DNA of 64,000 bases from Polyodon spathula (lineage: Eukaryota > Chordata > Actinopteri > Acipenseriformes > Polyodontidae), in the NCBI RefSeq assembly GCF_017654505.1, contig NC_054541.1, positions 44,203,986-44,267,985 of the forward strand. Reading direction: 5' to 3'. The notes under the pieces are model-generated. The model made no database searches and had not been told where the DNA came from. It worked only from the letters and a program-made list of their open reading frames with translations. The translations under genes were made by a program, and so were the position numbers. Shown here in pieces: positions 48,812 to 59,922 of the stretch; positions within the stretch are counted from its first letter, which is position 1, and every line of letters starts with the position of its first letter.

Positions 48812-50086
48812 TTAAATGGAGTCCATCTGTGTGCAATAAAAGTGGCTCACATGATTTCAGATTAAATACATCTGTCTCTGTAAGGTCCCACAGTTGGGTA
48901 GTGCATTCAAAGCAAAGATACTACCATGAAGACCAAGGACCTTTCAAAACAACTCTGGGATAAAGTTGTGGAAAGGCACAGATCAGGGGAGGGGTATAAA
49001 AATATTTCAAAGGCATTTAATATCCCTTGGAGCACAGTCAAGTCGATCATTAAGAAGTGGAAGGTATACATCACCACCCAGAATCTGCTTAAAGCAGGCC
49101 GTCCTCCCACACTGATCAGCCGGGTAAGAAGGGCATTGGTCAGAGAAGCCACCAAGAGGCCAATGACAACTCTGAAAGAACTACAGCGTTCCATAGCTGA
49201 GATGGGAGAAACTGGCCAAGTGTCAACAATAGCTGAGGTACTCCACAAATGTGGCCTGTATGAAAGAATGGCAAGAAGGAAGCCATTTCCGAAAAAAAGC
49301 CCATGTAAAATCCAGCTTTGAATTTGCAAAAAAAGGCACGTGGCAAACGATTCTGTGGTCCAATGAAACAACAACTGAACTATCTGGCCTAAATGCAAAG
49401 CGTTATGTCTGGTGCAAACCCAACACAGCACATCACCAAGGTAACACCATCCCTACCGTGAAGTATGGTGGTGACTGCATCTTGCTATGGGGATGTTTTT
49501 CATCAGCAGGGACTGGGAAGCTTGTCAGGGTAGAGGGCAAAACGGATGGAGCTAAATACAGGCAAATCCTTCAGGAAAAACTCTTTCAGTCTGTAAAAGA
49601 CCAAAGACTGGGACGGAGAGTCACCTTTCAGCAGGACAGTGACCCCAAGCACACAGCCAAAGCGACACTGGAGTGGCTTAAAAACAAGAAAGTGAATGTC
49701 CTAGAGTGGCTCAGTCAAAGCACGGACTTGAATCAGATTGAGACTCTGTGGCAAGACTTCAAGATTGTTTTCCACCAACGATCCCCATCAAACTTGACAG
49801 AGCTTGAACAATTTTGCCAAGAAGAATGGGTGAATATTGCATGATCCAGATGTGCAAACCTGGTAGAGACTTACCCCAAAAGACTCACAGCTGTAATTAC
49901 AGCCAAAGGCGGTTCTACCAAGTATTGACTCAGAGGGGTGAATACTTATCTAACCAAGACATTTCAGTTTTTTTTTATTTTTCATTAACTGTTTCACAAT
50001 AAAAATTCTCTTGCCTCTTCATAGTGTTGAGTAGGTTGTGTAAATCAAAGGAAAAAAAATCCCATTTAAAATGCATCCAGATCTCT
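48812..50086 (+). pseudogene. Tc1-like transposase relic
   Basis: ATG at 48926 opens a frame with the paired helix-turn-helix region (MKTKDLSKQLWDKVVERH, then STVKSIIKKWKV). After a frame change at about 49270 it continues as the DDE domain to about 49843. The first catalytic Asp is replaced (WSNET for WSDET). The second Asp (FQQDSDPKH) and the Glu (DLNQIETLW) remain. Both inverted ends are missing: the 3' flank stops in the internal CCCATTTAAAATG region. It is inactive, and a family different from the 53-59 kb copies. Confidence 0.88.
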
Positions 50087-50131
50087 TAATGACTCCACAC
50101 TACTAGTAAAAAGCTACAGAGGCACACTTAA

Positions 50132-51128
50132 GGCCACAATACACTATGCAATTTCAGTACAATTCGATCGCATGCAGTAGGGTGCGATCGGATGCGATGC
50201 ACTATATATAGAGGGTGTATTGTAGTTTTGTGTTTGTAAACGTGTTTATTTTACAGAATGTATTAACCATTTATTTTTTGTTTTTAATTAATACATAAAA
50301 AAAAATGTTATTTTTGCATAAATGTCATCATCCAGAGCACTCGTAATTTCAGGACTGTTTTTGTATATCCCTTACAAAAAAGTAATATAGGCTACTGTAA
50401 GTAGTGATGGTCCTATTGATAATATCTTATTTTGGCACACTTGCAGTACTACATTTTGACATTTTTTTGTAACAGATATATATTATATATATATTATATA
50501 ATATATATATATATATATAATATATATATAATAATATATATATATATATATCCCCTATTCTTACTAAACAGGAGTAATTGTCTCATTAATTGATGAGTAT
50601 ATTATTTTAATTGTTATTTTATACATTACAGATGTATGAAAGGTGAAATATTTGTGAGGGTTTAAGTTTTACGTTTAAAACGTTAAAGACTCACACGTAT
50701 ATACTTTATAAAACCCCACAAATAACTCACCTTTCGTACTTCGGTTGGATTAATTTGCTAACATTTTCTTGGTTAGCTACTTAAATTGATTGATTACTTT
50801 GTAGTTTTATTTCCCCTTCCATTATTTTTATTAAAATGTTTAAATTGACCAGGTGCTTGTAAACTTGTACGTTCATAGAAAACTTTTAAAACATTTCCCA
50901 GCTTAGCACAGTTTCATATGTATGACTATGAGTACAGGAGCAGAGCGGGAAATTGCTTCTTCCGCTCTCTCCTGTCAAGTTTAAGTTATTTCCTGTCAGC
51001 GTAGATATTGTCATGTCACTCATCCTTGCTCATTGATTGGATACTTGTCCAGGGCGATCGCATCTGACTGCATGAAAAGAGCGCCCCGGTCGATAGCTTG
51101 CAATGAAATTGCATAGTGTATCGTGGCC
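50132..51128. mobile_element. 997-bp TTAA-flanked non-autonomous DNA transposon
   Basis: TTAA at 50128-50131 and 51129-51132. Terminal repeats of about 25 bp begin GGCCACAATACACTATGCAA, with one mismatch (A/G) on the other end. TTAA targets are used by Kolobok and piggyBac elements; the GG start fits Kolobok better. No transposase ORF; the inside has an AT-rich block at 50478-50553. Confidence 0.82.
50478..50553. repeat. Imperfect (TA)n tract
   Basis: TATATA blocks with ATAATA interruptions inside the TTAA-flanked element; self-complementary. Confidence 0.9.
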
Positions 51129-51132
51129 TTAA

Positions 51133-53400
51133 GAACTGAAATTAAGCAGTCAAGCTGCTTGCTAGATGCCGTTTCTTTCTTTGACACAAGAAACGTTGCA
51201 ATTTGCACTCTGAAAAGACCTTGCAGACACAAATAAATTGAAGAATACAGTACTAAGTGCCCTGAAATTAACTCATGACAAAGAACATGGCTCTGCCCTT
51301 TAAATTAGCACATAGCCCAAACATACTTTGTCAACGAAGTTACAGGCAACTTACAAGGCAATATACTAAATATTGTACTATATATTAGTTACCCCTGGAG
51401 AAGTAACATTCAATGCAGTTTTGGCTCATGCTGGCAGTGAGTGTAAGACTTTCATGATCTAGAGTAAGGAGCTTGACAGCCGATGTCAGCAAGCTACCAG
51501 CGAAGTGCAGTCCCTGCTGATTTATCTCCTTAAATTGCGGGAATCACCCTGCATGTCACAAAGTCAAGCTTTATAGCTTATTTTAAATGTTAAAACTGAA
51601 GTGTAGCATATAGATATTTAAATGTTGTACCCTCTCTATATATAGTACTCCATGCCAAAGATTTTTTGCCCCCACTTTACTGACTTCTGCTTATCATGTT
51701 TGTTGTGTCTGATGCTAATGATTAGTGCTGAAATTGAAGGAGGATGATCTCTGAGCTCTAGCACTATGGTCAGTCTGTCCTTTGTTTTTGTTAACCTGCT
51801 GAGATTGATATGTCTTTCAGTGAATATGGCTTTATAACAACATAACAATGCTTGTTTTGGGAGAAACTGGGAAGCTCCCAAAATATTAACTGGTTTAACT
51901 TATTTAGAACACAGTGAAGAACGGAGGAAGTAGAAGACGATATAATTCTGCTTTTTCTAAGGGATCAGATATATATCTTGAAATGTATCAGAAATATCTT
52001 ATCAGCTGGATTACCTGAGGGCAGCAACCACATTGTTGCTACCACAAAAGCTTGCATTTCACTAGCAACAAATGTGCTACATCATGTACAGAAAATGCAC
52101 TAGACACTCAAAGTGGGTTTGGAATGCCAATTGAGTACCAATTTATGTACTTATAGAACAATCGCTTAATTACAGCAGGGATTCACTTAAAAGATGAAAA
52201 CCCCTGTGCAGTGGCCTGATTTGCACTTATGCTATATCAGTGTAATCTGACGAATATAGCTAGTTCAGATTATAATATTTCCAATCCAGACTTGCATACA
52301 ATATATTGCAGGTATTAAAATGCCTGCAATACACTGAATATACATTTGTGTGACTGGGCTGTATCTGACATGCACTGTGCAATATATAAAAGCTGCATCT
52401 CCCCTGCAAGTCCGTTTTAATCATGATCTGGAAGAGAGCAGACCTGACAGTGCTGTTGCCATCATCTTCTTGAGCATGACAACATTTAAAATGTATTTCC
52501 TGTTTCCAAAAAGTATACAAAAAAATAACCTCCTTGTCCCCTTAGCCCCCAAACTTAAAGTAGTAGTTAGTTAAGTGCTTTGTTCTGCAGTGTAGACAAC
52601 AGATCATATGGATATTGTAGCTCTTGTCCTACGCATGTGTAGAAACCGCTGACCTGTCCTCGCCTCCTTTTAGAATCCAGTTGCTCTCACGCAAATGGTT
52701 ACCCGTTTTCCAATAACAGCCTTTTATTTCCCGAACACCACTGTCAACCTAATTAACAGTGGGGAACCTGAAGTTCCCTCTCTGGTTAAGTACAGATCCT
52801 GCAAAAAGAAGAAGTAAGGAATTCCACAGCAAACTCTGAAACATTTAAGTTCCTATTTCAGGAGGTGATTATCCTGTATTATATCTATCCTGATCCTGCC
52901 CCTTGATCTCGCCTTGAGGAAAGCTTCTCAGCTCTAGCTGCTGTCGGTACCTCAAATCCAAACTCCTCCTAGCTCAGCAAAGCTGACTCCCCGTGGGGGC
53001 CCCCCCCATGTCCTCTCAATGTTCGATACGCTCTATTATAGGAAATCGGACCCCTTGTGATGGACTCCTTGCTCCCTGACATTCATCACAGTACCAACGG
53101 AGGCCTGACAGCTGTATATCACTTGCACGTGCTGAGGCAGAATTATTTTCTATATTGGTGGGCTGACATCAGACTTCAAACCCCTCCCTTCATGCCCCCA
53201 TCCTGTTGGCAACTGTTCTTCTCAAACGTCGGTCATGCAGGAGAACGGAAGGCCAGTACCCCCTACAAAGCCACTGTGAGCTCTGTGCAATGTGGGAGAG
53301 CCCATACACACAGGCATTATCCAAGCCTGTTCCCTACAGTATTAAACTAAGAGGGGTCTGAAGGTCTTCATATCAAAATGCCACACTTGCAGTTTACACA
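51133..53400. other. No gene recognised
   Basis: Non-coding. The stretch 52620-53350 is more GC-rich and has a 97-codon open frame at 53057-53350 without recognisable domains; not called. Confidence 0.4.
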
Positions 53401-53418
53401 CACACACACACAAACACA

Positions 53419-55036
53419 CAGTGCCTTGCAAAAGTATTCAGACCCCTGACCAATTCTCTCATATTACCAAATTACAAATGGTACATTGAAATTTCGTTCT
53501 GTTTGATATTTTATTTTTAAACACTGAAACTCAGAATCAGTTATTGTAAGGTGACATTGGTTTTATGTTGGGAAATATTTTTAAGAAAAATAAAAAACTG
53601 AAATATCTTGCTTGCATAAGTATTCAACCCCTGTGCTGTGGAAGCTCCCAGTTTGCACCGATGAAAGAAATTGCCCTAACGAGGACACAATTACCTTACC
53701 ATTGGCCTCCACCTGTGAACCATTAAAGTTGCTGTCACATTTTCTGGATAAAAACCTCACTGTTGAAGGATCATTGGTAAGGCTGTGAATCTGAAGGAAA
53801 ATGAAGACCAAAGAGCATTCTACAGAAGTTAGAGATAAAGTAATACAAATGCATAGATTAGGGAAAGGGTACAAAATAATATCCAAGTGTTTGGATATCC
53901 CAGTGAGCACAGTTGGATCAATAAATCAGGAAGTGGAAGCTGCATCACACCACCCAGGCACTGCCAAGAAAAGGCCGTCCCTCAAAACTCAGCGCTCAAA
54001 CAAGAAGGAGACTTGTGAGAGAAGCCACAGAGAGGCCAACAATCACTTTGAAGGAGCTACAGAGTTCAGTGGCTGGGAGTGGAGTAATGGTGCACCAGTC
54101 AACCATATCAAGAGCTCTGCATAACTGGCCTGTATGGGAGGGTGGCAAGAAAGAAGCCGTTACTCAAAAAGTACCATCTGAAAGCACGTCTGGAGTTTGC
54201 CAGAAAGCATGAGAGTGACCCAGCTGCGATGTGGGAAAAGGTTTTGTGGTCAGACGAGACCAAGATAGAGCTTTTTGGCCAAAACTCAAAACGCTATGTG
54301 TGGCGCAAACCTAACACTGCCCATGCCTCAAGACACACCATCCCTACAGTGAAGTATGGTGGTGGCAGCATCATGCTGTGGGGATGCTTCTCATCAGCAG
54401 GGACTGGGCATCTTGTTACAACTGAAGGAAGAATGGATGGAGCAAAATACAGGAAAATACTGCAAGAGAATCTGCTTCAGTCCGCTAAAAAACTGAAGCT
54501 TGGGAGGAAATTCACCTTTCAGCAGGACAATGATCCCAAGCACAAGGCCAAAGCAACATTGGAGTGGCTCAAGAACAAAAAGGTGAATGTCCTACAGTGG
54601 CCCAGTCAAAGTCCTGATCTCAATCCCATTGAGAATCTGTGGCACTATTTGAAAATTGCGGTCCACAAGCGTCGTCCAACCAACCTGAACAACCTGGAGC
54701 AAATCTGCCAAGAAGAATGGGCCAAAATCACTCCGACACTGTGTGCAAAGCTAGTACATACTTACCCCAAAAGACTTAAAGCTGTTATTGCAGCGAAAGG
54801 TGGCTCTACCAAATATTAATGTGTGGGGGTTGAATACTTATGCAAGCAAGATATTTCAGTTTCATTTTTCTTAAAAATATTTCCCAACATAAAACCAATG
54901 TCACCTTACAATAATTGATTTTGAGTTGCAGTGTTTTTAAAAAAAATATTGAACAGAACAAAATTTCAATGTACCATTTGTAATTCAGTAATATGAGAGA
55001 ATTTGTCAAGGGTCTGAATACTTTTGCAAGGCACTG
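53419..55036 (+). mobile_element. Tc1/mariner transposon, copy 1 (long inverted ends)
   Basis: Ends start CAGTGCCTTGCAAAAGTATT. The inverted ends are about 213 bp (53419-53632 and about 54824-55036). Each has an outer and an inner direct repeat: AAGTATTCAGACCCC, and AAGTATTCAACCCC near the inner border. This is the IR/DR layout of Sleeping Beauty-type elements. The left end abuts a (CA)n run. A near-identical copy lies inverted at 58232-59838. Confidence 0.95.
53801..54819 (+). pseudogene. Tc1-like transposase, copy 1 (two frameshifts)
   Basis: ATG at 53801 opens MKTKEHSTEVRDKVIQMHRL and an N-terminal helix-turn-helix. An extra A near 53925 shifts the frame. Another frame change at about 54125 (a deletion in the HNTGLYGR region of copy 2) precedes the catalytic domain, which is open to the TAA at 54817-54819. 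The DD34E triad is intact: [25 protein letters not shown], with 34 residues between the second Asp and the Glu. The protein cannot be made in one piece. Confidence 0.93.
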
Positions 55037-55051
55037 TGTGTATAAATAAAT

Positions 55052-55222
55052 TCCTATGGTGCTGCAGAGAGCAATAAGGTTTAATGATAATGGTCAGTTT
55101 ACAAAACTTTACCTCACGCAAGGTTGCTTTTAAACATGATTTTTTTTTTTTTTTTTTTAAGTGTTTTGCAACTAGGAACAATCTTTAGAAACAGCCAAGT
55201 AAGGTAGTTGGCGGGATTGTGA
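55052..55222 (+). repeat. Inverted dispersed repeat, member 1
   Basis: About 170 bp, starting near GGTGCTGCAGAGAGCAATAA and ending in GGCGGGATTGTG, with a T run in the middle. The reverse complement recurs at 60886-61050. Confidence 0.88.
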
Positions 55223-56482
55223 AAAAAGTTTTTTTCAAGAAATCAAAACCGTGTCTAGGGTTTTGTTACTAGTGTTATAACACCAACAGTTTTATTTTGT
55301 CCCTTATTACCTCTTTGCCCATCCACTTTGGGCAAGTGGTTCTGAAGAGGAACGGAAGACTATAACACATGCAAAATCAGATCATCATGACCAGATCATT
55401 ATTACACCATTAGGTGTGTGGTTCTCAAGATACGTCATACATATATACGATCATATATAGATAAGATCTTTCTTATCCAGGAGGTAAGGTATAAGTAAAT
55501 ATACACTGACACTCTTAATTTAGTCACAGTCTTGCAATCCAACTCTTGACACTTAATTACTATTATCCACTTGTAATTAGCTTTAACTATTTTTAAACAG
55601 AGGTTGCCAAGTCAGCACCAATTATGCCTATATACACACACACACACACGTCACAACACGCCTCATTGTAGTGCAGAATCGGTTATAACACGGTAGGGTC
55701 GTGGCTCCCACTTGCTCCATAATGCCATTATAATAGACTCGGAACACAAATAGCACAGTCTTGTAACTATGGCTCCCCACTACAGCATTATAAAAGGCAA
55801 GCACTGTATCTGTTAAATTCTTCTGAATAGATGCACATCTATCTAATGTAAATAAACAGCTGACGCCTCTATTCCATTGCAACATTCTCCAAAATAAAGG
55901 ATCAGTATGTTAATCAATCAGAGTAATTAAAAAATACCTACAAATCGTAGGGAGCAGCCTGCTCATGATACAAGAGCGCTCTCAAATATACAGAAGGGCC
56001 ATGTGTTTAATAACTTGGAATGGCTTACCTATTCTTTTCCAACCTAAAAGCCTGCAGTCAAGCAATTTTCACTCTGTTGCAGGAATGGTGGCTATTAAAA
56101 TCCCCTTTAAAATGGAAAATTGCCACGTAGCCTCGTAATGGACAATGAATAAATAAAATCAATAGCATCAAGTACATTTCACGGGGTGTCATGAATCACT
56201 GAGGGGCAGCCTTAACAAATTATTTTCTTCAGCAGAAAAAAGAAAAAACGTAGCCAGTTTCTGACGTCTACCTGCAATATTGACCCATTTTGGAGCCGAC
56301 ATTCACCCCAGATGACAGGCATTTATCTTACTCAGCAAGCATTTGGACATTACGGACTGCACTAGTACTATGATAACCTTGGAGAATGGAAAAAATGAGT
56401 ATGTTTCAAGCCTGTACTTTTGAGGCGCCATGGTGGGGGAGGGGGGTAATTATAAGCAGTAAGTGTGTATTAAACTGAATTA
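55223..56482. other. No gene recognised
   Basis: Non-coding; a short (CA)n at about 55634-55650. No supported exon. Confidence 0.4.
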
Positions 56483-57792
56483 CACTATGTAACACAATTT
56501 TTGTTCCTGGGTAGTAAGTGTTATTTCCTAATTGCTTATGCCTCAAATGTATAGAAAATGGCTATTATTCCCCACAAACTTTGCTTTTGTGACCAGGACA
56601 GTGATATTTTGAAATTTACCTATTTCCAGTGAGAAAACGGTCTTTTCGTTCACATAAAGTCAGAAAAAAACAACATATGAATCCAAATTAACATGTATTT
56701 ATACTAAAGTAATACAAAAATGACTACAAAAGATTTAGAAGCGAGTAGTTTTTTTGAGATTTACGATTGTACTGGAAATCACTTTCACAAATCAGCCCCC
56801 AAATGTATTCTCCCATCATGTTCTCGTTATACTGTCCTTGGTAGCAGCGTTCAAAGTCCAGTATATCCTGGTGGAAGCGCTCGCCTTGCTCCTCCGAGTA
56901 CGCTCCCATGACCTCCTTCAATTTATCAAGATGAGCATCAAGTATATGGACTTTGAAGGACATCCTACAGCCCATTGTGCCGTAGTTCTTCACCAGAGTC
57001 TCAACCAGCTCCACATAGTTTTCGGCCTTGTGATTGCCCAGGAAGCACCGAACCACTGCGACAAAGCTGTTCCAAGCCGCTTTCTCCTTACTAGTGAGCT
57101 TCTTAGGGAATTCATTGCACTCCAGGATCTTCTTTATCTGTGGTCCGACGAAGACACCTGCTTTGACCTTTGCCTCAGACAGCTTAGGGAAGAAGTCTTG
57201 AAGGTACTTGAAGGCTGCTGACTCCTTATCTAGAGCTCTGACAAGTTGTTTCATAAGGCCCAATTTGATGTGCAGTGGTGGCATCAGCACCTTTCGGGGG
57301 TCCACCAGTGGCTCCCACTTGACGTTGTTTCTCCCCACAGAGAACTCAGTCCGCTGTGGCCAGTCCCGCCTGTGGTAGTGCGCCTTGGTGTCCCTGCTGT
57401 CCCAAAGGCAAAGATAGCAGGGAAACTTGGTAAAACCGTCTTGGAGACCCATCAGGAATGCCACCATGGCAGCCTCTTGATGCCATCTCAGAAAAATGCA
57501 GATATGTATCCACTTAGGCAGCTGGAACTAAACTGAACTTGTGGGCTTAAGGCCCCTGTATTTATACTACTATTTATATTACTGGAAAGTTCTAGAAGTT
57601 ATTCCAAGTTTACTCAGCACTGAATCTATCTGTAATGTTCTGGAAAACTGGTAAATTTCAAAATAGCACTGTCCTGGTCACAAAAGCAAAGTTTGTGGGG
57701 AACAATAGCCATTTCTATACTTTTGAGGCATAAGCAATTAGGAAATAACACTTACTACCCAGGAACCAAAAAAGAAAATTTTTTACATGGTG
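56483..57792 (-). mobile_element. CACTA-like DNA transposon, 1310 bp
   Basis: Inverted ends of about 140 bp (56483-56620 and 57650-57792) begin CACTATGTAACA and CACCATGTAAAA. They are flanked by TTA on both sides (56480-56482 and 57793-57795), a 3-bp target duplication. CACTA/EnSpm elements have CACTA ends and 3-bp duplications. The inside carries a minus-strand ORF (56724-57467). The inner region next to the right end has no coding match, so the element looks internally deleted, losing the transposase N-terminus. Confidence 0.85.
56724..57467 (-). CDS. C-terminal part of a RAG1/CACTA-type DDE transposase (247 codons)
   Basis: Open frame from ATG 57467 to a stop at 56724-56726. Visible motifs: GLQDGFTKFPCYLCLWDSR with C17 and C20, PPLHIKLGLMK at about 63-73, FVGPQIKKIL at about 106-114, KVHILDAHLDK with H174 and H179 (HxxxxH), and SEEQGERFHQDI at 191-202. 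Similar uncharacterised proteins occur in fish, insects and cnidarians, where this region is preceded by a GDLKV-type Asp; here that part is missing. The CxxC, HxxxxH and following Glu recall the zinc-binding and third catalytic residues of RAG1, Transib and CACTA-group transposases. The frame is intact, but without the first two Asp residues it should not be catalytic. No host role is shown. Confidence 0.7.
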   Translation of the reverse strand: MVAFLMGLQDGFTKFPCYLCLWDSRDTKAHYHRRDWPQRTEFSVGRNNVKWEPLVDPRKVLMPPLHIKLGLMKQLVRALDKESAAFKYLQDFFPKLSEAKVKAGVFVGPQIKKILECNEFPKKLTSKEKAAWNSFVAVVRCFLGNHKAENYVELVETLVKNYGTMGCRMSFKVHILDAHLDKLKEVMGAYSEEQGERFHQDILDFERCYQGQYNENMMGEYIWGLICESDFQYNRKSQKNYSLLNLL

Positions 57793-58231
57793 TTACGTTA
57801 AAACTCATTTAATCATACACCTCTTTAAAAACAGTCCCCTTCCTATGTCACCAAATAATACATACTGGTTCTGAATGAGCAAACATTTACCCATTTCTGG
57901 CTTCCTTGCTGTATTGCATGCAGCCTGGCATCTACTCTATAATACTCTCTTCCCAGATTGCTACCTGTGCCTGTCAAGAACTCACCTGCAGTCTGGCTAA
58001 AGTGCCAAATTGACAAGCTTTAATGCTGCTAGAAATATGTAAATGCCTTACTTATCAGAGCTGACTTACTCATGATGATTTTTAATAGTCTCAGTACAGA
58101 ACCCACCTTAAGTACATGTAAATTAGGGTTTTAAAAAAATAAATAAATACAGGGCAGCTTCGAGTTACAGGGGTATAGTTAAGTTCTTTATTTTGATTAA
58201 TTACCTACATACATATACATATAGATATATA
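57793..58231. other. Spacer between transposons
   Basis: No gene or repeat recognised between the CACTA-like and Tc1 copy 2 elements. Confidence 0.5.
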
Positions 58232-59838
58232 CAGTGGCTTGCAAAAGTATTCAGACCTCTGACCAATTCTCTAATATTACTGAATTACAAATGGTACATT
58301 GAAATTTCGTTCTGCTCAATATTTTTTTTTTAAAACACTTAAACTCAAAATCAATTATTGTAAGGTGACATTGGTTTTATGTTGGGAAATATTTTTAAGA
58401 AAAATAAAAAATTGAAATATCTTGCTTGCATAAGTATTCAATCCCCACACATGAATATTTGGTAGAGCCACCTTTCGCTGCAATAACAGCTTTAAGTCTT
58501 TTGGGGTAAGTATGTACTAGCTTTGCACACAGTGTCGGAGTGATTTTGGCCCATTCTTCTTGGCAGATTTGCTCCAGGTTGTTCAGGTTGGTTGGGTGAT
58601 GCTTGTGGACCGCAATTTTCAAATAGTGCCACAGATTCTCAATGGGATTGAGATCAGGACTTTGACTGGGCCACTGTAGGACATTCACCTTTTTATTCTT
58701 GAGCCACTCCAATGTTGCTTTGGCCTTGTGCTTGGGATCATTGTCCTGCTGAAAGGTGAATTTCCTCCCAAGCTTCAGTTTTTTAGCGGACTGAAGCAGA
58801 TTCTCTTGCAGTATTTTCCTGTATTTTGCTCCATCCATTCTTCCTTCAATTGTAACAAGATGCCCAGTCCCTGCTAATGAGAAGCATCCCCACGGCATGA
58901 TGCTGCCACCACCATACTTCACTGTAGGGATGCTGTGTCTTGAGGCATGGGCAGCGTTAGGTTTGTGCCACACATAGTGCTTTGAGTTTTGGACAAAAAG
59001 CTCTATCTTGGTCTCATCCGACCACAAAACCTTTTCCCACATCGCAGCTGGGTCACTCTCATGCTTTCTGGTAAACTCCAGACATGCTTTCAGATGGTAC
59101 TTTTTGAGTAACAGCTTCTTTCTTGCCACCCTCCCATACAGGCCAGTGTTATGCAGAGCTCTTGATATGGTTGACTGGTGCACCATTACTCCACTCCCAG
59201 CCACTGAACTCTGTAGCTCCTTCAAAGTGATTGTTGGCCTCTCTGTGGCTTCTCTCACAAGTCTCCTTCTTGTTTGAGCGCTGAGTTTTGAGGGACGGCC
59301 TTTTCTTGGCAGTGCCTGGGTGGTGTGATGCAGCTTCCACTTCCTGATTATTGATCCAACTGTGCTCAATTGGATATTATTTTGTACCCTTTCCCTAATC
59401 TATGCATTTGTATTACTTTATCTCTAACTTCTGTAGAATGCTCTTTGGTCTTCATTTTCCTTCAGATTCACAGCCTTACCAATGATCCTTCAACAGTGGG
59501 GTTTTTATCCAGAAAATGTGACAGCAACTTTAATGGTTCACAGGTGGAGGCCAATGGTAAGGTAATTGTGTCCTCGTTAGGGCAATTTCTTTCATCGGTG
59601 CAAACTGGGAGCTTCCACAGCACAGGGGTTGAATACTTATGCAAGCAAGATATTTCAGTTTTTTTATTTTTCTTAAAAATATTTCCCAACATAAAACCAA
59701 TGTCACCTTACAATAATTGATTCTGAGTTTCAGTGTTTAAAAATAAAATATCAAACAGAACGAAATTTCAATGTACCATTTGTAATTCAGTAATATGAGA
59801 GAATTGGTCAGGGGTCTGAATACTTTTGCAAGCCACTG
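58232..59838 (-). mobile_element. Tc1/mariner transposon, copy 2 (inverted relative to copy 1)
   Basis: Ends start CAGTGGCTTGCAAAAGTATT. There is a TA at 58230-58231, and on the other side the end runs directly into (TG)n. The long inverted ends have the same outer and inner direct repeats as copy 1 at 53.4 kb. The two copies are close in sequence and face each other in opposite orientation, with about 3.2 kb between them. Confidence 0.95.
58464..59455 (-). pseudogene. Tc1-like transposase, copy 2 (N-terminal deletion)
   Basis: The original start (ATG-Lys-Thr-Lys at about 59455) leads into the helix-turn-helix region. A deletion of about 15 bp near 59370 (compared with copy 1) causes a frame change, so the original frame hits TGA. 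From 59369 onward the frame is open to the stop after GGSTKYS, including the linker (KGRPSKLSAQTRRRLVRE) and a complete DD34E triad ([25 protein letters not shown]). Only the DNA-binding N-terminus is broken. The open frame formally continues into the end repeat to 58395. Confidence 0.92.
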
Positions 59839-59854
59839 TGTGTGTGTGTGTGTG

Positions 59855-59922
<68 letters not shown>
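59836..59922. repeat. (TG)n-(TA)n microsatellite
   Basis: About 13 TG dinucleotides continuous with the transposon terminus CACTG, then about 28 TA. Confidence 0.95.

Noticed and set aside
53057..53350. 97-codon open frame in a GC-richer patch
   Set aside because: No domain or signal recognised; composition alone can explain the open frame.
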